This document shows positions 44,101 to 53,424 of a stretch of 64,000 bases of DNA, one piece after another. The position numbers and the translations under genes are program-made. The stretch comes from Anaerococcus urinomassiliensis (GTDB lineage Bacteria; Bacillota; Clostridia; Tissierellales; Peptoniphilaceae), in assembly GCF_900128425.1 (NCBI RefSeq), contig NZ_LT635782.1, positions 721,359 to 785,358 on the forward strand, read 5' to 3'. Every line of letters begins with the position of its first letter. The stretch's first letter is position 1. The notes beneath the pieces were generated by a model. That model was not told the origin of the DNA. It saw only the letters and a list, made by a program, of their open reading frames with translations, and made no database searches.

Positions 44101-45731
44101 ATTTCAAATACACACGCTCCAAAGTCTTCTATAAATATTGTCTCGTTTTTATTAATCTTTCCATTAATATTACCTTTTCCCCCATATTTAAGGTCAGAAG
44201 AATTGATAAGTTCCACTAAGTCGTATGGAGATTTTATCTCATAGTCTATATCAGTAAAGTTTATTATTACAAGCAATTTCTTATCTTTAAATTCTCTAAT
44301 ATAAGCGTAGAGACTGTATCCTTCAACATCTAGAAGTTTGGTAGTTGAACTTATATTAGATAGCTCATCTCTTTTAAGGTAAAGTTTAGAAATATCTTTA
44401 TAATAATCATTAAGATGAACTTGCTCTTCGCTTAGTTTATCCAAATCTATGTGATCATAAACTGAAAAAGTTAAAGCAGAACCTATTTCATCTCCATTAA
44501 AGAGTAATTTTTTGGAATTTAAACTATATAATAAAGTAAGCATGGCCTTGTATTGTTTAAACTTATCATTGCTTCCATTTATTTTCATAAATAAGCTAGC
44601 CTCATCAAGGAAGCTGTCAATATAATTAAAGCCTAAGATTTTCTTGCTATTATCTGAAGTAATCAAAGAATTTATCTCTTTTTTGTAAGAATCGCGTTTG
44701 TATGGCAAATCTTGCATGGATCTTACTATAGGTCTTAAGCTATAATCTAAGCAATAGTCAAAGTCGAAGTTATATTGGTAGATGCCATTAAAACTTGCGA
44801 GGGCCAGAGACTTATTTTGGTGAATTTCTTCTATCAAGTCTTCTAATAGCTCTATCCACTTATCATTTTCTCCCCTAGACTCATCGCCCTGCCAATAGAT
44901 AATGTTTTCAATATTTGTAAGCATTATTCCATCAAGGTTATATTCCTTAAGCCAAAAATTAACTGCTGATTTTAGATAAGACTTTGTAAAATCTTTACTT
45001 GGGTCAAAGTTCATATCCCCGTAGTAAGAATACTTGATATCATCGTAATCGTAAGCAAAATACTCTTCTAAACTTTTTATAAAATATGGATCACAATCAA
45101 AGTGCGCTAAGTCCAAATCTATTAAAACTCCAAGCTTTTCCTTGTGGCATTTGTCGATAAATTTCTTAAAATCAAGGGCAGATCCATATCGTTTGCTATA
45201 GGCAAATAAGCCTGAGCTTGTAAAGCCCATAGACTTATAGTTAATGTATTCACTTACTGGCATAAATTTAATGTGGGTGAAGTTTTGCTCTTTGGCGTAT
45301 TTGATTAGATCATCAAGGGAGCTTTCATCATCTAGGAATGATCCAATATATACTTCATAAATGTTTAATTTATCTGTTTTAATTTTTTTATTTTTGAATT
45401 TGTAGGAATCATCTGAAATTATCGAACATTTTTCTTCAAGATTAATCTCTTTGGCAAAGGGATCTACTATCTTTCTCACTTCATTGTTAGAATCAGTAAT
45501 TAGAAATTGGTACCTATCTCCTTTTTTGGCTTCTTTAACTGTTACAGTATAGATACCTGAGGCATATCCACGCATTTTATTAGGCTGCCAATCGTTAAAA
45601 TCACCTATGATTTCAACTTTCTTTGCATTTGGATGGCATAATCTAAACATAAATCCCTTATTCTTTTTTACTGGTCCAAAGTAGCTATAGGCATCATTTG
45701 ACTTACCATTTAAATATTCTTTTGTATCCAT
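44091..45731 (-). CDS. branching enzyme (GlgB)-like protein without catalytic residues (predicted pseudoenzyme)
   Basis: CBM48 (about residues 12-95: KKVEIIGDFNDWQ) is followed by a GH13 barrel. The layout is that of GlgB: IYEVYIGSF, FTHIKFMPVSEY, GFTSSGLFAYSKRYG, DFKKFIDKCHKEKLGVLIDL, KKLLFNGDEIG. The nucleophile motif GLRVDAV reads GIMLTNI (Asp to Thr at 272), the acid Glu region reads LALASFNG (Ser at 313) and the HDE motif reads NYID (Ile at 371). All three catalytic acids are gone. At 546 aa it is shorter than GlgB (about 620-730). I infer glycogen binding without branching activity. It is monocistronic, away from the glg operon. Confidence 0.8.
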   Translation of the reverse strand: MDTKEYLNGKSNDAYSYFGPVKKNKGFMFRLCHPNAKKVEIIGDFNDWQPNKMRGYASGIYTVTVKEAKKGDRYQFLITDSNNEVRKIVDPFAKEINLEEKCSIISDDSYKFKNKKIKTDKLNIYEVYIGSFLDDESSLDDLIKYAKEQNFTHIKFMPVSEYINYKSMGFTSSGLFAYSKRYGSALDFKKFIDKCHKEKLGVLIDLDLAHFDCDPYFIKSLEEYFAYDYDDIKYSYYGDMNFDPSKDFTKSYLKSAVNFWLKEYNLDGIMLTNIENIIYWQGDESRGENDKWIELLEDLIEEIHQNKSLALASFNGIYQYNFDFDYCLDYSLRPIVRSMQDLPYKRDSYKKEINSLITSDNSKKILGFNYIDSFLDEASLFMKINGSNDKFKQYKAMLTLLYSLNSKKLLFNGDEIGSALTFSVYDHIDLDKLSEEQVHLNDYYKDISKLYLKRDELSNISSTTKLLDVEGYSLYAYIREFKDKKLLVIINFTDIDYEIKSPYDLVELINSSDLKYGGKGNINGKINKNETIFIEDFGACVFEIKK

Positions 45732-45754
45732 TATTAAGTCCTTTCTTATCTTAC

Positions 45755-45781
45755 AAAAAAAGACAGACTAATAGCCTGCCT
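45755..45781 (-). terminator. terminator after the GH73 gene
   Basis: Minus-strand stem AGGCAGGC/GTCTGTCT (8 bp, two G-U pairs, loop TATTA) followed by seven T. It overlaps the stop codon of the GH73 gene. Confidence 0.8.
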
Positions 45782-46469
45782 CCTCATTAAATGAATCTAT
45801 CATATTCTGACTTACTTCTATCATCATCCAATTAACCTTACTTGCCCAATCAGGGTCTGTGGCATAGGATATGCCAATGCCATCGGTTGATACACCATTA
45901 TAATATGAACCCTTAGGATCAAGGTAATTTTCTTTTAAGTGCTTGGCTAGGGTGTTTATAGAATCAGCTGGACTTTCAAAGTGACTGGCCTTATTGTAGG
46001 GATCATCGTCCACTGCATTAAAGCCGAATAGATTGTTTTTATCATTAAAAAGCTCACTTGTTCCATTGCCTGTCTCATGCTTTGCCATGGCCATAAGTAG
46101 GATTGCATTTACCCCATACTTTTCTTCAGCTGCCTTGAAATCTTTGCCAAGACCAGCAAGTCCTGTATCTTTTATAGCATTTTCTAGTTCATCAGCACTA
46201 AACTGACCTGTCTTAAGTAGGTATAGCATATTTGATGAATCAATTCCACTAGACCCTTTTTCTTTGAAATCTTCTAAGTCTCTAGCAAGATTTTCGTACT
46301 TGATTGCCCTAGACTGTCTAAGTAAAGTCGTCTGATAATTTATTTCATTAATACCAGACTTTAATGACTTTGAAGTATCAACTTTACTAGCTTTTGCTAT
46401 TGACATGGTAAATATTAAGGCAAATATACAAATGCCATTTATTATGTTTATAGTTTTTGTCTTTTTCAT
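45768..46469 (-). CDS. GH73-type N-acetylglucosaminidase (exported)
   Basis: The basic, hydrophobic N-terminus (about residues 1-27) is a signal peptide or membrane anchor. A helical spacer precedes the LytD/FlgJ-like glucosaminidase domain (about 115-225) with MAKHETGNGTS (putative catalytic Glu), NNLFGFNAVDDDP and a final ATDPDWASKVNWMM. It would cut peptidoglycan between GlcNAc and MurNAc in the wall. The gene stands alone between pyrE and the GlgB-like gene. The fold is clear; the exact bond cleaved is inferred. Confidence 0.85.
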   Translation of the reverse strand: MKKTKTINIINGICIFALIFTMSIAKASKVDTSKSLKSGINEINYQTTLLRQSRAIKYENLARDLEDFKEKGSSGIDSSNMLYLLKTGQFSADELENAIKDTGLAGLGKDFKAAEEKYGVNAILLMAMAKHETGNGTSELFNDKNNLFGFNAVDDDPYNKASHFESPADSINTLAKHLKENYLDPKGSYYNGVSTDGIGISYATDPDWASKVNWMMIEVSQNMIDSFNEEAGY

Positions 46470-46524
46470 AAGCTACCTTTTATTTTCTTTAGACCATTAT
46501 ACCTTATTTATAATAGTATAAAAA

Positions 46525-46561
46525 GAAAAAACGAAGCCTTGGAAATTTCCTCAAGCTTCGT
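46525..46561 (-). terminator. terminator of the pyr operon
   Basis: Minus-strand stem ACGAAGC/GCTTCGT with inner CTTG.GGAAATTTCC.AAG pairing, followed by six T, seven bases after the pyrE stop. Confidence 0.92.
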
Positions 46562-46567
46562 CTTAGA

Positions 46568-47149
46568 TTATTTATTTTCCATCTTCCTGCTACCTGGCTT
46601 TATTGCAGGTGTATCTTTTAAATGTTCTGGCAACTTATCAGCATCCCAGCTCTTAACGTCTATTTTTGTTGCAGAGATAATTGGCAAGCCATTTATTTCA
46701 TCAAGACCAGACCTATTAACTATTGATGTTAAGGCAACAACTTCTGCCCCGTATGATTTTACTACTTCAACGCTTTCGAAGGAAGATTTGCCTGTTGTGA
46801 TTACATCTTCTACTATAATCACCTTTGCTCCCTTTGGGATTTCAAAGCCACGGCGAAGGGTCATGATGTTATCTACTCTTTCTGTAAAGATAGCATTTAG
46901 ACCAAGGGCCCTAGCTACTTCATAGGATATGATAACTCCACCCAAAGCAGGTCCTAGACAAAGATCTACATCGATATTTTTATCTTTAAGTTTTTTGGCT
47001 ATGATTTCTGCTACTTCTTCGCAGTATTTTGGATGTTCGATTAGTTTGGCACATTGGATGTACCTATCAGAGTGTTTGCCAGATGACAATAAGAAATGAC
47101 CTTCCAAAAGAGCGTTCGATTTTTTTAGTAATTCTAAAGTTCTATCCAT
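46568..47149 (-). CDS. pyrE: orotate phosphoribosyltransferase
   Basis: The PRPP-binding motif VIIVEDVITTGKS is present near residue 115, with GPALGGV and the catalytic-loop RVDNIMTLRRGF. It joins orotate and PRPP to give OMP. At 193 residues it fits the bacterial family. It is the last gene of the pyr operon, eight bases after pyrD. Confidence 0.96.
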   Translation of the reverse strand: MDRTLELLKKSNALLEGHFLLSSGKHSDRYIQCAKLIEHPKYCEEVAEIIAKKLKDKNIDVDLCLGPALGGVIISYEVARALGLNAIFTERVDNIMTLRRGFEIPKGAKVIIVEDVITTGKSSFESVEVVKSYGAEVVALTSIVNRSGLDEINGLPIISATKIDVKSWDADKLPEHLKDTPAIKPGSRKMENK

Positions 47150-47157
47150 AGTATCTC

Positions 47158-48057
47158 CTATATTATTCCTATAATCTCACTTATTGATGAGATATTTTCT
47201 TCTTCTAAATATTTTCCTATGCCTGTATTAATATCTATCATGGTGTTGTAGTCAATGAAATTTGCAGTTCCTACTTGGATGGCACTTGCTCCTGCCATCA
47301 TGAATTCAAGAGCGTCTTTATAATTCATTATCCCACCCATGCCTATTACTGGAATATCTACTGAGTGGGCTGCTTCATAGACCATCCTTAGGGCTATTGG
47401 CTTTATGGCAGGCCCTGACAATCCAGCTGTTTTGTTTACAAAAACTGGTGCCTTTGTTCTTATATCAATAGCCATGGCATTAAATGTATTTACCAAAGAA
47501 ATGGCATCGGCTCCACAATCTTCGGAAAGCTTGGCAAAAAGTGGAATTGACCCAACATTTGGTGAAAGTTTAACTATAAGGGGTTTTTTTGTGACATTCC
47601 TTACCTTAGTTATTACTTCCTTAGCTTTTTCCGGGACAGTTCCAAAGGCCATGCCACCTTCTTTGACATTGGGACATGATATGTTTAACTCTATCATAGG
47701 AACATCAGTTTTTTCCAGAATCTCTGCCCCGAGCACATATTCTTCTACTGAATGTCCCCCAAGATTTGCTATTGCTACAGTATCTTGTTCTAATAAATAT
47801 GGAAGTTCAATATCTACAAAGTATTCTATGCCTGGGTTTTGTAGGCCTATAGAGTTCATAATCCCTGCTGGGGTTTCATATATCCTTATCCCTTTGTTTC
47901 CAAGGTTTTTGTGGAGAGTAAGGCCCTTGGAGCATATGCCACCTAGTTTTCCTAGGTCTATGTATTCTCCAAACTCTCTACCAAATCCAAAGGTCCCACT
48001 TGCTGCTATAACTGGGTTCTTAAATTTTATACCGGCTATTTCTACGGATAAATTCAC
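47158..48057 (-). CDS. pyrD: dihydroorotate dehydrogenase B, catalytic subunit
   Basis: The class 1B FMN enzyme has ASGTFGFGREF near the N-terminus, NLGGHS, ELNISCPNVKEGG (catalytic Cys near 129), KLSPNV, GLSGPAIKPIALRMV and the phosphate-binding GMGGIMNYKDALEFM and QVGTANF. With PyrK it oxidises dihydroorotate using NAD. At 299 residues it is normal. It overlaps pyrK by four bases. Confidence 0.96.
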   Translation of the reverse strand: MNLSVEIAGIKFKNPVIAASGTFGFGREFGEYIDLGKLGGICSKGLTLHKNLGNKGIRIYETPAGIMNSIGLQNPGIEYFVDIELPYLLEQDTVAIANLGGHSVEEYVLGAEILEKTDVPMIELNISCPNVKEGGMAFGTVPEKAKEVITKVRNVTKKPLIVKLSPNVGSIPLFAKLSEDCGADAISLVNTFNAMAIDIRTKAPVFVNKTAGLSGPAIKPIALRMVYEAAHSVDIPVIGMGGIMNYKDALEFMMAGASAIQVGTANFIDYNTMIDINTGIGKYLEEENISSISEIIGII

Positions 48058-48779
48058 TCAAATACCTCCCTAGAATCAAATACTGGACCATCCTTGCAAA
48101 CTCTGATAAATTCACCATCTACTGATTCTACTGTACATCCTAGACAAACTCCAATACCGCAGGCCATGTGGGCTTCCATGGATATTTGTATCTCGGCTGT
48201 ATCGTTCATATCGTGGATGGCCTTAAGCATTGGATTTGGACCACAAGCATATATTATATCGTAATCATTTGGATCAAAAGCTTGTGTAATGAATTTCCCG
48301 TCCTTTTCAAAAGATGTGTAAGTTATAGACTTGACATAAGGTTTAAATTCTTCGGTGAAATATGGTTCTTTTGTAAAACCAGCATAAAAATCAGCCTTAG
48401 TATCTAGATTTTTCACTAAATATAAAAGTGGAGCTATACCGATTCCACCAGCTACTACGGCTATCTTCTTATCTTTTGTATCATCAATCCTAAATCCATT
48501 TCCAAGAGGACCCAATAGCTTTACTTCAGCATCTTTTGTAAGTCCAGCCATAATATCTGTCCCCTCACCTACAACTTGGTACAAAAGTGTCAGACTTTTA
48601 TCATCTTGATCACAGATACCAAAGGGACGAGATAGCAAGGGTTCGTTTCTAAAGGAATCACATCTTAGCATAAAAAACTGACCTGGCTTTCCACCAAGAC
48701 TTATATCTAGGGTCATCTTGTATATATTTGGGGAGATTTCGATATTTTCTAGGACTTTGCCTTTTTTATAAGTCTTCAT
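48054..48779 (-). CDS. pyrK: dihydroorotate dehydrogenase B, electron-transfer subunit
   Basis: The FAD-binding SRPFGICD, the NAD-binding [13 protein letters not shown] and the C-terminal [2Fe-2S] ligands CGIGVCLGC and a later Cys (VCKDG) mark PyrK. It carries electrons from PyrD FMN to NAD. The 241 residues are usual. It overlaps pyrF upstream by 14 bases. Confidence 0.96.
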   Translation of the reverse strand: MKTYKKGKVLENIEISPNIYKMTLDISLGGKPGQFFMLRCDSFRNEPLLSRPFGICDQDDKSLTLLYQVVGEGTDIMAGLTKDAEVKLLGPLGNGFRIDDTKDKKIAVVAGGIGIAPLLYLVKNLDTKADFYAGFTKEPYFTEEFKPYVKSITYTSFEKDGKFITQAFDPNDYDIIYACGPNPMLKAIHDMNDTAEIQISMEAHMACGIGVCLGCTVESVDGEFIRVCKDGPVFDSREVFE

Positions 48780-49629
48780 TGATAGATATATCCCTTAAAG
48801 TTTTCTCTACTGCAAGTCTTGCGTATTTGCCAACATTTTCCTCGCCATCATCGTAGTTTAAATATGCTTTTAGGACCCCACGAGAATTGTTTACAACTCC
48901 ACCATTCTTGTCATTTAGAAGTTTGTAAACATTCAATGCATCTGCACCTTGGGCACCAAAGCCAGGGATTAAGAAAAATTCCTTGTCATATCTTTTCCTA
49001 ATCTCTTCTACTTCCTCGGTGTGAGTTGCTCCAACTACAAGTCCTAATGGACCGTAGCCAGATTCACCGAGGTAGTTCTCGTTTAAGGCTTTTATCTTAT
49101 CTCCTATTTGATAGAATAATTCCTTGCCATTTACATCTAGAGTTTCAAAATCGCTTGCTCCAGGGTTGGAAGTGCGTAGGAGGACAAATACTCCTTTTTC
49201 TCCACTTTCTATGTATGGCAAATATGGAGATATAGAATCCATTCCCATATATGGATTAAGGGTTATGAAATCAGCCTCAAAGTCGCCTTCAAAGTGGGCC
49301 TTGGCATATTGGCTGGCAGATACAGCAATATCTGATCTTTTGATATCTCCTATAGAAAGAAGATTTTTTTCTCTTAAATATGCTAATGTGTCACGATAGG
49401 CCATCATTCCTTCGATGCCATAGGATTCGTAATAGGCGATTTGTAGCTTATAAATTGCTGTGATATCCGCTGTAGCATCTATAATCTCCCTGTTAAAATC
49501 AAATATGCCTTGGCTTATGCTTTTACCTTCTTTGTAAGAAGCTGGCAAATAATCCATAGAAGTATCAAGACCCACACATACAAAGCCTTTTTTGCTAATT
49601 TCTTGGTAAAGTCTATCTATAATCTTCAT
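48766..49629 (-). CDS. pyrF: orotidine 5'-phosphate decarboxylase (type 2)
   Basis: The catalytic Lys lies in [13 protein letters not shown] (near residue 91), with [13 protein letters not shown] at the start, [10 protein letters not shown] and [14 protein letters not shown] at the phosphate loop. At 287 residues this is the longer type 2 family. It decarboxylates OMP to UMP. It overlaps pyrC by 17 bases. Confidence 0.95.
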   Translation of the reverse strand: MKIIDRLYQEISKKGFVCVGLDTSMDYLPASYKEGKSISQGIFDFNREIIDATADITAIYKLQIAYYESYGIEGMMAYRDTLAYLREKNLLSIGDIKRSDIAVSASQYAKAHFEGDFEADFITLNPYMGMDSISPYLPYIESGEKGVFVLLRTSNPGASDFETLDVNGKELFYQIGDKIKALNENYLGESGYGPLGLVVGATHTEEVEEIRKRYDKEFFLIPGFGAQGADALNVYKLLNDKNGGVVNNSRGVLKAYLNYDDGEENVGKYARLAVEKTLRDISINEDL

Positions 49630-50806
49630 ATTTTAAAACACCTTTCTTGTAAACTTTCTTCACCCTTGCAGAAAGTTCTTTTCCTATTAAGAGTGAATTT
49701 TTGGATTTGGATAAGATTTCTTCTTCTGTGTAAGTATAGCTTTCATCCAGATCTATTAAAGTGAAGTCTGCCTCATAACCTATATCAAGTTTGCCCTTAT
49801 TTAGGCCAAGTAAGTTTGCTGGATTGGTAGACATAAGTTTTATAAGATGATTGAGGGAAATCTCTCCAGTTTTGACTAAGACTTCGTAGCATGTTGAAAA
49901 GCTTGTTTCAAGACCTAGAAATCCTGGAGCTCCATTTTCCTTTTCCTTAGCAGAATGTGGAGCATGGTCTGTTGAAATACAATCAACTGTGCCATTTTTG
50001 ATCATTTCAATAAGGCATAGTCTATCAATCTCACTTCTTATAGGTGGGTTGACCCTCATCTCATCGCGAGACTTGTCAGCAAAATGCAAGTGATGTGGAG
50101 TAACCTCACAAGTGATCGGTGCACCTAAGTCCTTGAAGTATTTGATGGCGGTGATAGCGCCTTTAGTTGATACGTGGGAGAAATGCACTGGACAATTTAG
50201 CTTATAGGCATAATAGCAATCCCTAAGAGTCATGGCATCTTCGGCTATTTCATAGTCTATGGCAGAAACTTTTGCGACTTCCTCGTGCAAAGTCATAGTT
50301 ACACCCTTATCCATGGCAGCAATCATTGCCTTATACATGGTCATATCATCATTTACTCCGTGGCCATCGTCTGAGATGAATTTGACAGAATCAGGCATAA
50401 ATTCTAGGTGGTCCAGGGTCTTGCCGTCAAAGTTATCTGTTATAGTGTATACTTGGTTTATATCTATCAAATCTAGGTCTTTACCACGTTTTTTGATGTC
50501 ATTGTAAACTTCTGGACTTGATACTGTTGGTTTGGTATTTCCCATCAAAAGCACAGAAGTAAAGCCACCCTTTAAGGCAGCTTTGGATCCACTTTCTAAA
50601 TCTTCTTTGTAGGTAAAACCAGGATCTCTGAAATGCACATGTAGGTCTGTAAATGCAGGGACAAGTGCTAGATTGTCACAGTCTATTACTTCTACATCTT
50701 CATCTATTTCAAAAGCTTCGCTTATGATTCCATCTTCTACATAGATAGGTTTTTTAGAAATTTTGACATCATCAAATGAATAATGATTGGTAAATACTTG
50801 TTTCAT
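49613..50806 (-). CDS. pyrC: dihydroorotase
   Basis: The zinc-binding [24 protein letters not shown], metal ligand regions HEE and HFSHVST, and the catalytic Asp of [10 protein letters not shown] are intact, placing it in the type I dihydroorotase group. It closes carbamoyl aspartate to dihydroorotate. At 397 residues it is slightly shorter than usual. It follows pyrI by one base. Confidence 0.95.
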   Translation of the reverse strand: MKQVFTNHYSFDDVKISKKPIYVEDGIISEAFEIDEDVEVIDCDNLALVPAFTDLHVHFRDPGFTYKEDLESGSKAALKGGFTSVLLMGNTKPTVSSPEVYNDIKKRGKDLDLIDINQVYTITDNFDGKTLDHLEFMPDSVKFISDDGHGVNDDMTMYKAMIAAMDKGVTMTLHEEVAKVSAIDYEIAEDAMTLRDCYYAYKLNCPVHFSHVSTKGAITAIKYFKDLGAPITCEVTPHHLHFADKSRDEMRVNPPIRSEIDRLCLIEMIKNGTVDCISTDHAPHSAKEKENGAPGFLGLETSFSTCYEVLVKTGEISLNHLIKLMSTNPANLLGLNKGKLDIGYEADFTLIDLDESYTYTEEEILSKSKNSLLIGKELSARVKKVYKKGVLKYEDYR

Positions 50807-50807
50807 A

Positions 50808-51236
50808 TTATTCTTCTACATCGTAAATGTGACCGCAATAGGCACATTTGTAAGATTTTTCCCCTTTGTTAATTAGGATAAATTTGCTTTCAACTGATCT
50901 TTCGCTTGTTGAAACGCATTTTGGGTTTTGGCAAGTTAGGATATCTGTGATTATTTGTGGATATTCTAGGGATTTCTTATCAACAACCTCTTCATTTTTT
51001 ATGATGTTTACGGTTGCAGAAGGATCTACCAAAGCTACTGCATCAAGATTAATATCTGTGTGATCTTCTATCTTTATGATGTCCTTTTTGTCCATAGTTT
51101 GACTGCTTGCATTTAGGATAAGTGCAACTTCTTCTTCTAATTTTTCAAGGCCTAGAAGGTTAAATATTTTTAGGCCGTTGCCTGCTTTTATGTGGTCAAT
51201 TACTACACCATTTTTTAAACTTGTAATCTCAAGCAT
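50808..51236 (-). CDS. pyrI: aspartate carbamoyltransferase regulatory chain
   Basis: The allosteric N-terminal domain ([16 protein letters not shown]) and the C-terminal zinc domain with four Cys in CQNPKCV and YKCAYCGH identify PyrI. In the dodecameric enzyme it binds ATP, CTP or UTP. Many Firmicutes lack it, so its presence means enzyme-level feedback on top of any gene control. It overlaps pyrB by eight bases. Confidence 0.95.
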   Translation of the reverse strand: MLEITSLKNGVVIDHIKAGNGLKIFNLLGLEKLEEEVALILNASSQTMDKKDIIKIEDHTDINLDAVALVDPSATVNIIKNEEVVDKKSLEYPQIITDILTCQNPKCVSTSERSVESKFILINKGEKSYKCAYCGHIYDVEE

Positions 51237-52155
51237 TGTTTGCCTCCAATAATTTTAAGATAAGTGCCATTCTGACATACATTCCATATTTGACTTGTTT
51301 AAAGTAAACTGCCCTAGGGTCCTTGTCTACCTCTGTTGCAATTTCGTTTACCCTTGGTAGTGGATGAAGGATTATCATATCTTCTCTAGCATCTTTCATC
51401 TTTTCATTATCAAGGACATAGGAATCTTTAAGTCTTGTGTATTGACTAGTTGAGAAAAATCTTTCCTTTTGAATCCTTGTCATATATAATATGTCACATT
51501 CTCCTATGACTTGTTCTAGGTTTCTTACTTCTTCGTATTGAGAATTCTCATCAAATACTTCTTCTTTGACATATTGTGGCAACTTTAGCTCATCTGGTGA
51601 AATAAGGATGAATTTATTGTTATCAAACATATTCATAACCTTGATAAGGGAATGAACTGTTCTACCATATTTCAAATCCCCAACAATACCTATGACATGA
51701 TTATCCAAGCTTTCCTTGTATTGGCAGATGGTTAGGATATCAGTAAGGGTTTGGGTTGGGTGTTGGTGGCCTCCATCTCCTGCATTTATGATTGGACAAT
51801 CTGCTGTAAGGCTTGCAAGATATGCAGCCCCTTCTTGTGGGTGACGCATAGCTATAATATCCGCATATTGGCTAACTGTCCTTACTGTATCTTGTAGGCT
51901 TTCTCCCTTGGTGGTTGATGAGCTGTTAGCTTCAGAAAAGCCTACCACGCTTCCACCAAGTCTGTTCATAGCTGATTCAAATGATAGTCTAGTCCTGGTT
52001 GAAGGCTCAAAAAAAAGAGTCCCTAATAACTTCCCATCACATACGTGAGAAAAGTCACTGGGACTCTTAACTATTTCATTTGCTAAATCAACTATTTCGT
52101 ATAAATCTTCTTTTGTTAAATCTTCTGAGTTTAATAAATTTTTTATTTTAATCAT
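51229..52155 (-). CDS. pyrB: aspartate carbamoyltransferase catalytic chain
   Basis: The carbamoyl-phosphate motif [13 protein letters not shown] is at residues 48-60, with [11 protein letters not shown] and [12 protein letters not shown] further on. It joins carbamoyl phosphate and aspartate, the first committed step. At 308 residues it is normal. It is the first gene of the operon; a promoter lies about 24 bases upstream, leaving a leader of about 17 bases with no room for a PyrR-type attenuator. Codons 30-49 encode a terminator-like hairpin in the mRNA. Confidence 0.96.
   Translation of the reverse strand: MIKIKNLLNSEDLTKEDLYEIVDLANEIVKSPSDFSHVCDGKLLGTLFFEPSTRTRLSFESAMNRLGGSVVGFSEANSSSTTKGESLQDTVRTVSQYADIIAMRHPQEGAAYLASLTADCPIINAGDGGHQHPTQTLTDILTICQYKESLDNHVIGIVGDLKYGRTVHSLIKVMNMFDNNKFILISPDELKLPQYVKEEVFDENSQYEEVRNLEQVIGECDILYMTRIQKERFFSTSQYTRLKDSYVLDNEKMKDAREDMIILHPLPRVNEIATEVDKDPRAVYFKQVKYGMYVRMALILKLLEANNA
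52009..52068 (-). promoter_or_regulatory. intragenic terminator-like hairpin within pyrB (candidate attenuator)
   Basis: In the pyrB coding sequence a 9-bp stem AAGAGTCCC (52060-52068) / GGGACTCTT (52015-52023) is followed by six more T. Further pairing inside the loop (ACTT/AAGT, TCAC/GTGA) extends it. It starts about 87 bases after the ATG. The T-run encodes Phe-Phe of the conserved FFEPST, so the run alone could be chance, but the complementary arm is not required by the protein. Confidence 0.65.
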
Positions 52156-52178
52156 TTAGCACTCCTTAATTTTTTTCA

Positions 52179-52207
52179 ATTTTACACGAAATAATTTGAA
52201 CTGTCAA
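52179..52207 (-). promoter_or_regulatory. promoter of the pyr operon
   Basis: Minus strand TTGACA at 52202-52207, 17-base spacer, TAAAAT at 52179-52184. The predicted start falls in a run of seven A, about 17 bases before the pyrB ATG. Confidence 0.85.
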
Positions 52208-52213
52208 CTATTT

Positions 52214-52747
52214 TTATGAATTTTTTAAATTTTCTCTAAGTTCACTGATAGATTGAGTAGTGACATTTGCCCTATCGATGGCCAAATCATCTAGAACTTC
52301 GTCTACCTTATCTTTGTTGGTAAATTCAATCTCCATGTATGGTTCTGGATAGGTATTCTTATCCCAAATATCTATGTCAAATCTTTGGCCCTTGTAGGTG
52401 TATGACCTTCTTTCCTTTTCCCCTTTAAATTGCAGAGAAACTCCCAATTGATTTAAGATCTTTGTCATCATAGAAATAGAATCAATATTTACAGTGTATT
52501 CTTTGTTGACCCTAAAGTCATCTACATTTTCTACTTCCTTAAAGGTTAGCTCGATTTTTTTTCTACCATCAGTAAATTTACTCTCACGAATTCTTAAGTA
52601 TCCATTGGAAAATGCTCCTTCTTCTGGAGCAAAGGTATAGTTGGTTTGATATTCATAGCTTACCTCTTTGCCACCCAAGGCTAACAATTTTTCTTCCATA
52701 TCGTCTACATCTATATTTAAAACTTTAACTTCAATCTCTCTTTGCAT
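52214..52747 (-). CDS. CYTH-domain protein (CyaB / thiamine-triphosphatase superfamily)
   Basis: The N-terminal EIEVKVL is the ExExK motif of CYTH triphosphate-tunnel enzymes; YLRIRESK, IELTFK and MEIEF supply further basic and acidic strands of the tunnel. It likely hydrolyses or cyclises a triphosphate such as inorganic triphosphate, in the presence of metal. The substrate is unknown. At 177 aa the length is typical. Its ATG shares a base with the stop of the phosphoesterase gene. Confidence 0.85.
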   Translation of the reverse strand: MQREIEVKVLNIDVDDMEEKLLALGGKEVSYEYQTNYTFAPEEGAFSNGYLRIRESKFTDGRKKIELTFKEVENVDDFRVNKEYTVNIDSISMMTKILNQLGVSLQFKGEKERRSYTYKGQRFDIDIWDKNTYPEPYMEIEFTNKDKVDEVLDDLAIDRANVTTQSISELRENLKNS

Positions 52748-53424
52748 TATACTATCCTCACTGCTTCAAAATTTATATAATCGCCTGCTATACATTTTAC
52801 ATCTATACCGTCAAAAACACCCTCTTTGATGAGCCTGTGACCTATGCCGTGCAGATGGCCATAGATAAGGTGTTTGACCTTATAATCCTTACAGATATCA
52901 AAAAACTCATTAAAAGTCCTATCTACATTGATTGGTGGGTAGTGGAGCATTACTATCTTTTCTTTATCAGAGGCATTTTTTAGGGAATTTTCAAGCCTCA
53001 TAAGCTCCCTATTAAAGACCTTCTCATCATGATCTGTAAAGTCCTTGCTATCCCTGCTCATCCATCCCCTAGTCCCACAAATCTCATAGCCTTCTACAGT
53101 ATATGAATTGTTTTGTAGGTAATCTATGGTCGAAAGGCCCAAATTGTTAATCTTATTAAGCGAAGTCCACCAATAATCGTGGTTGCCCTTAAGTATAATC
53201 TTTTTGCCATTTTTCTCATCAATCTTTTTAAGATCAATGTAAGCAGCATCCAAATCCATAGCCCACGATATATCTCCTGCCAATAAAACTGTATCATCTG
53301 GACTAATGATGTCATTCCAATTGGCAAATATTCTGTTTTGATAATCCTTCCAGCCATCACCGAAGACTTCCATGGATTTTTCCCCAGTATAATCTAGATG
53401 CAAGTCAGCTAGTCCGTAGATCAT
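52747..53424 (-). CDS. metallophosphoesterase, 225 aa
   Basis: The calcineurin-like motifs are ADLHLDY, LAGDISW, ILKGNHDYWW and GHLHGIGHR, which together form a two-metal site. It is cytosolic, with no signal peptide. It lies in a run of four overlapping genes with the SbcCD/YhaNO-like pair and the CYTH gene. The substrate is not predictable; the context suggests nucleic-acid or nucleotide turnover. Confidence 0.85.
   Translation of the reverse strand: MIYGLADLHLDYTGEKSMEVFGDGWKDYQNRIFANWNDIISPDDTVLLAGDISWAMDLDAAYIDLKKIDEKNGKKIILKGNHDYWWTSLNKINNLGLSTIDYLQNNSYTVEGYEICGTRGWMSRDSKDFTDHDEKVFNRELMRLENSLKNASDKEKIVMLHYPPINVDRTFNEFFDICKDYKVKHLIYGHLHGIGHRLIKEGVFDGIDVKCIAGDYINFEAVRIV

Noticed and set aside
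47405..48073. Long plus-strand open frame opposite pyrD (222 codons)
   Set aside because: It is fully antisense to a clear pyrD, has no SD and no family motif. The same holds for other antisense frames over dnaX, ptsI, pgm and the ABC permease.
52156..52213. PyrR-binding attenuator ahead of pyrB
   Set aside because: The promoter leaves only about 17 leader bases, with no PyrR consensus or antiterminator.
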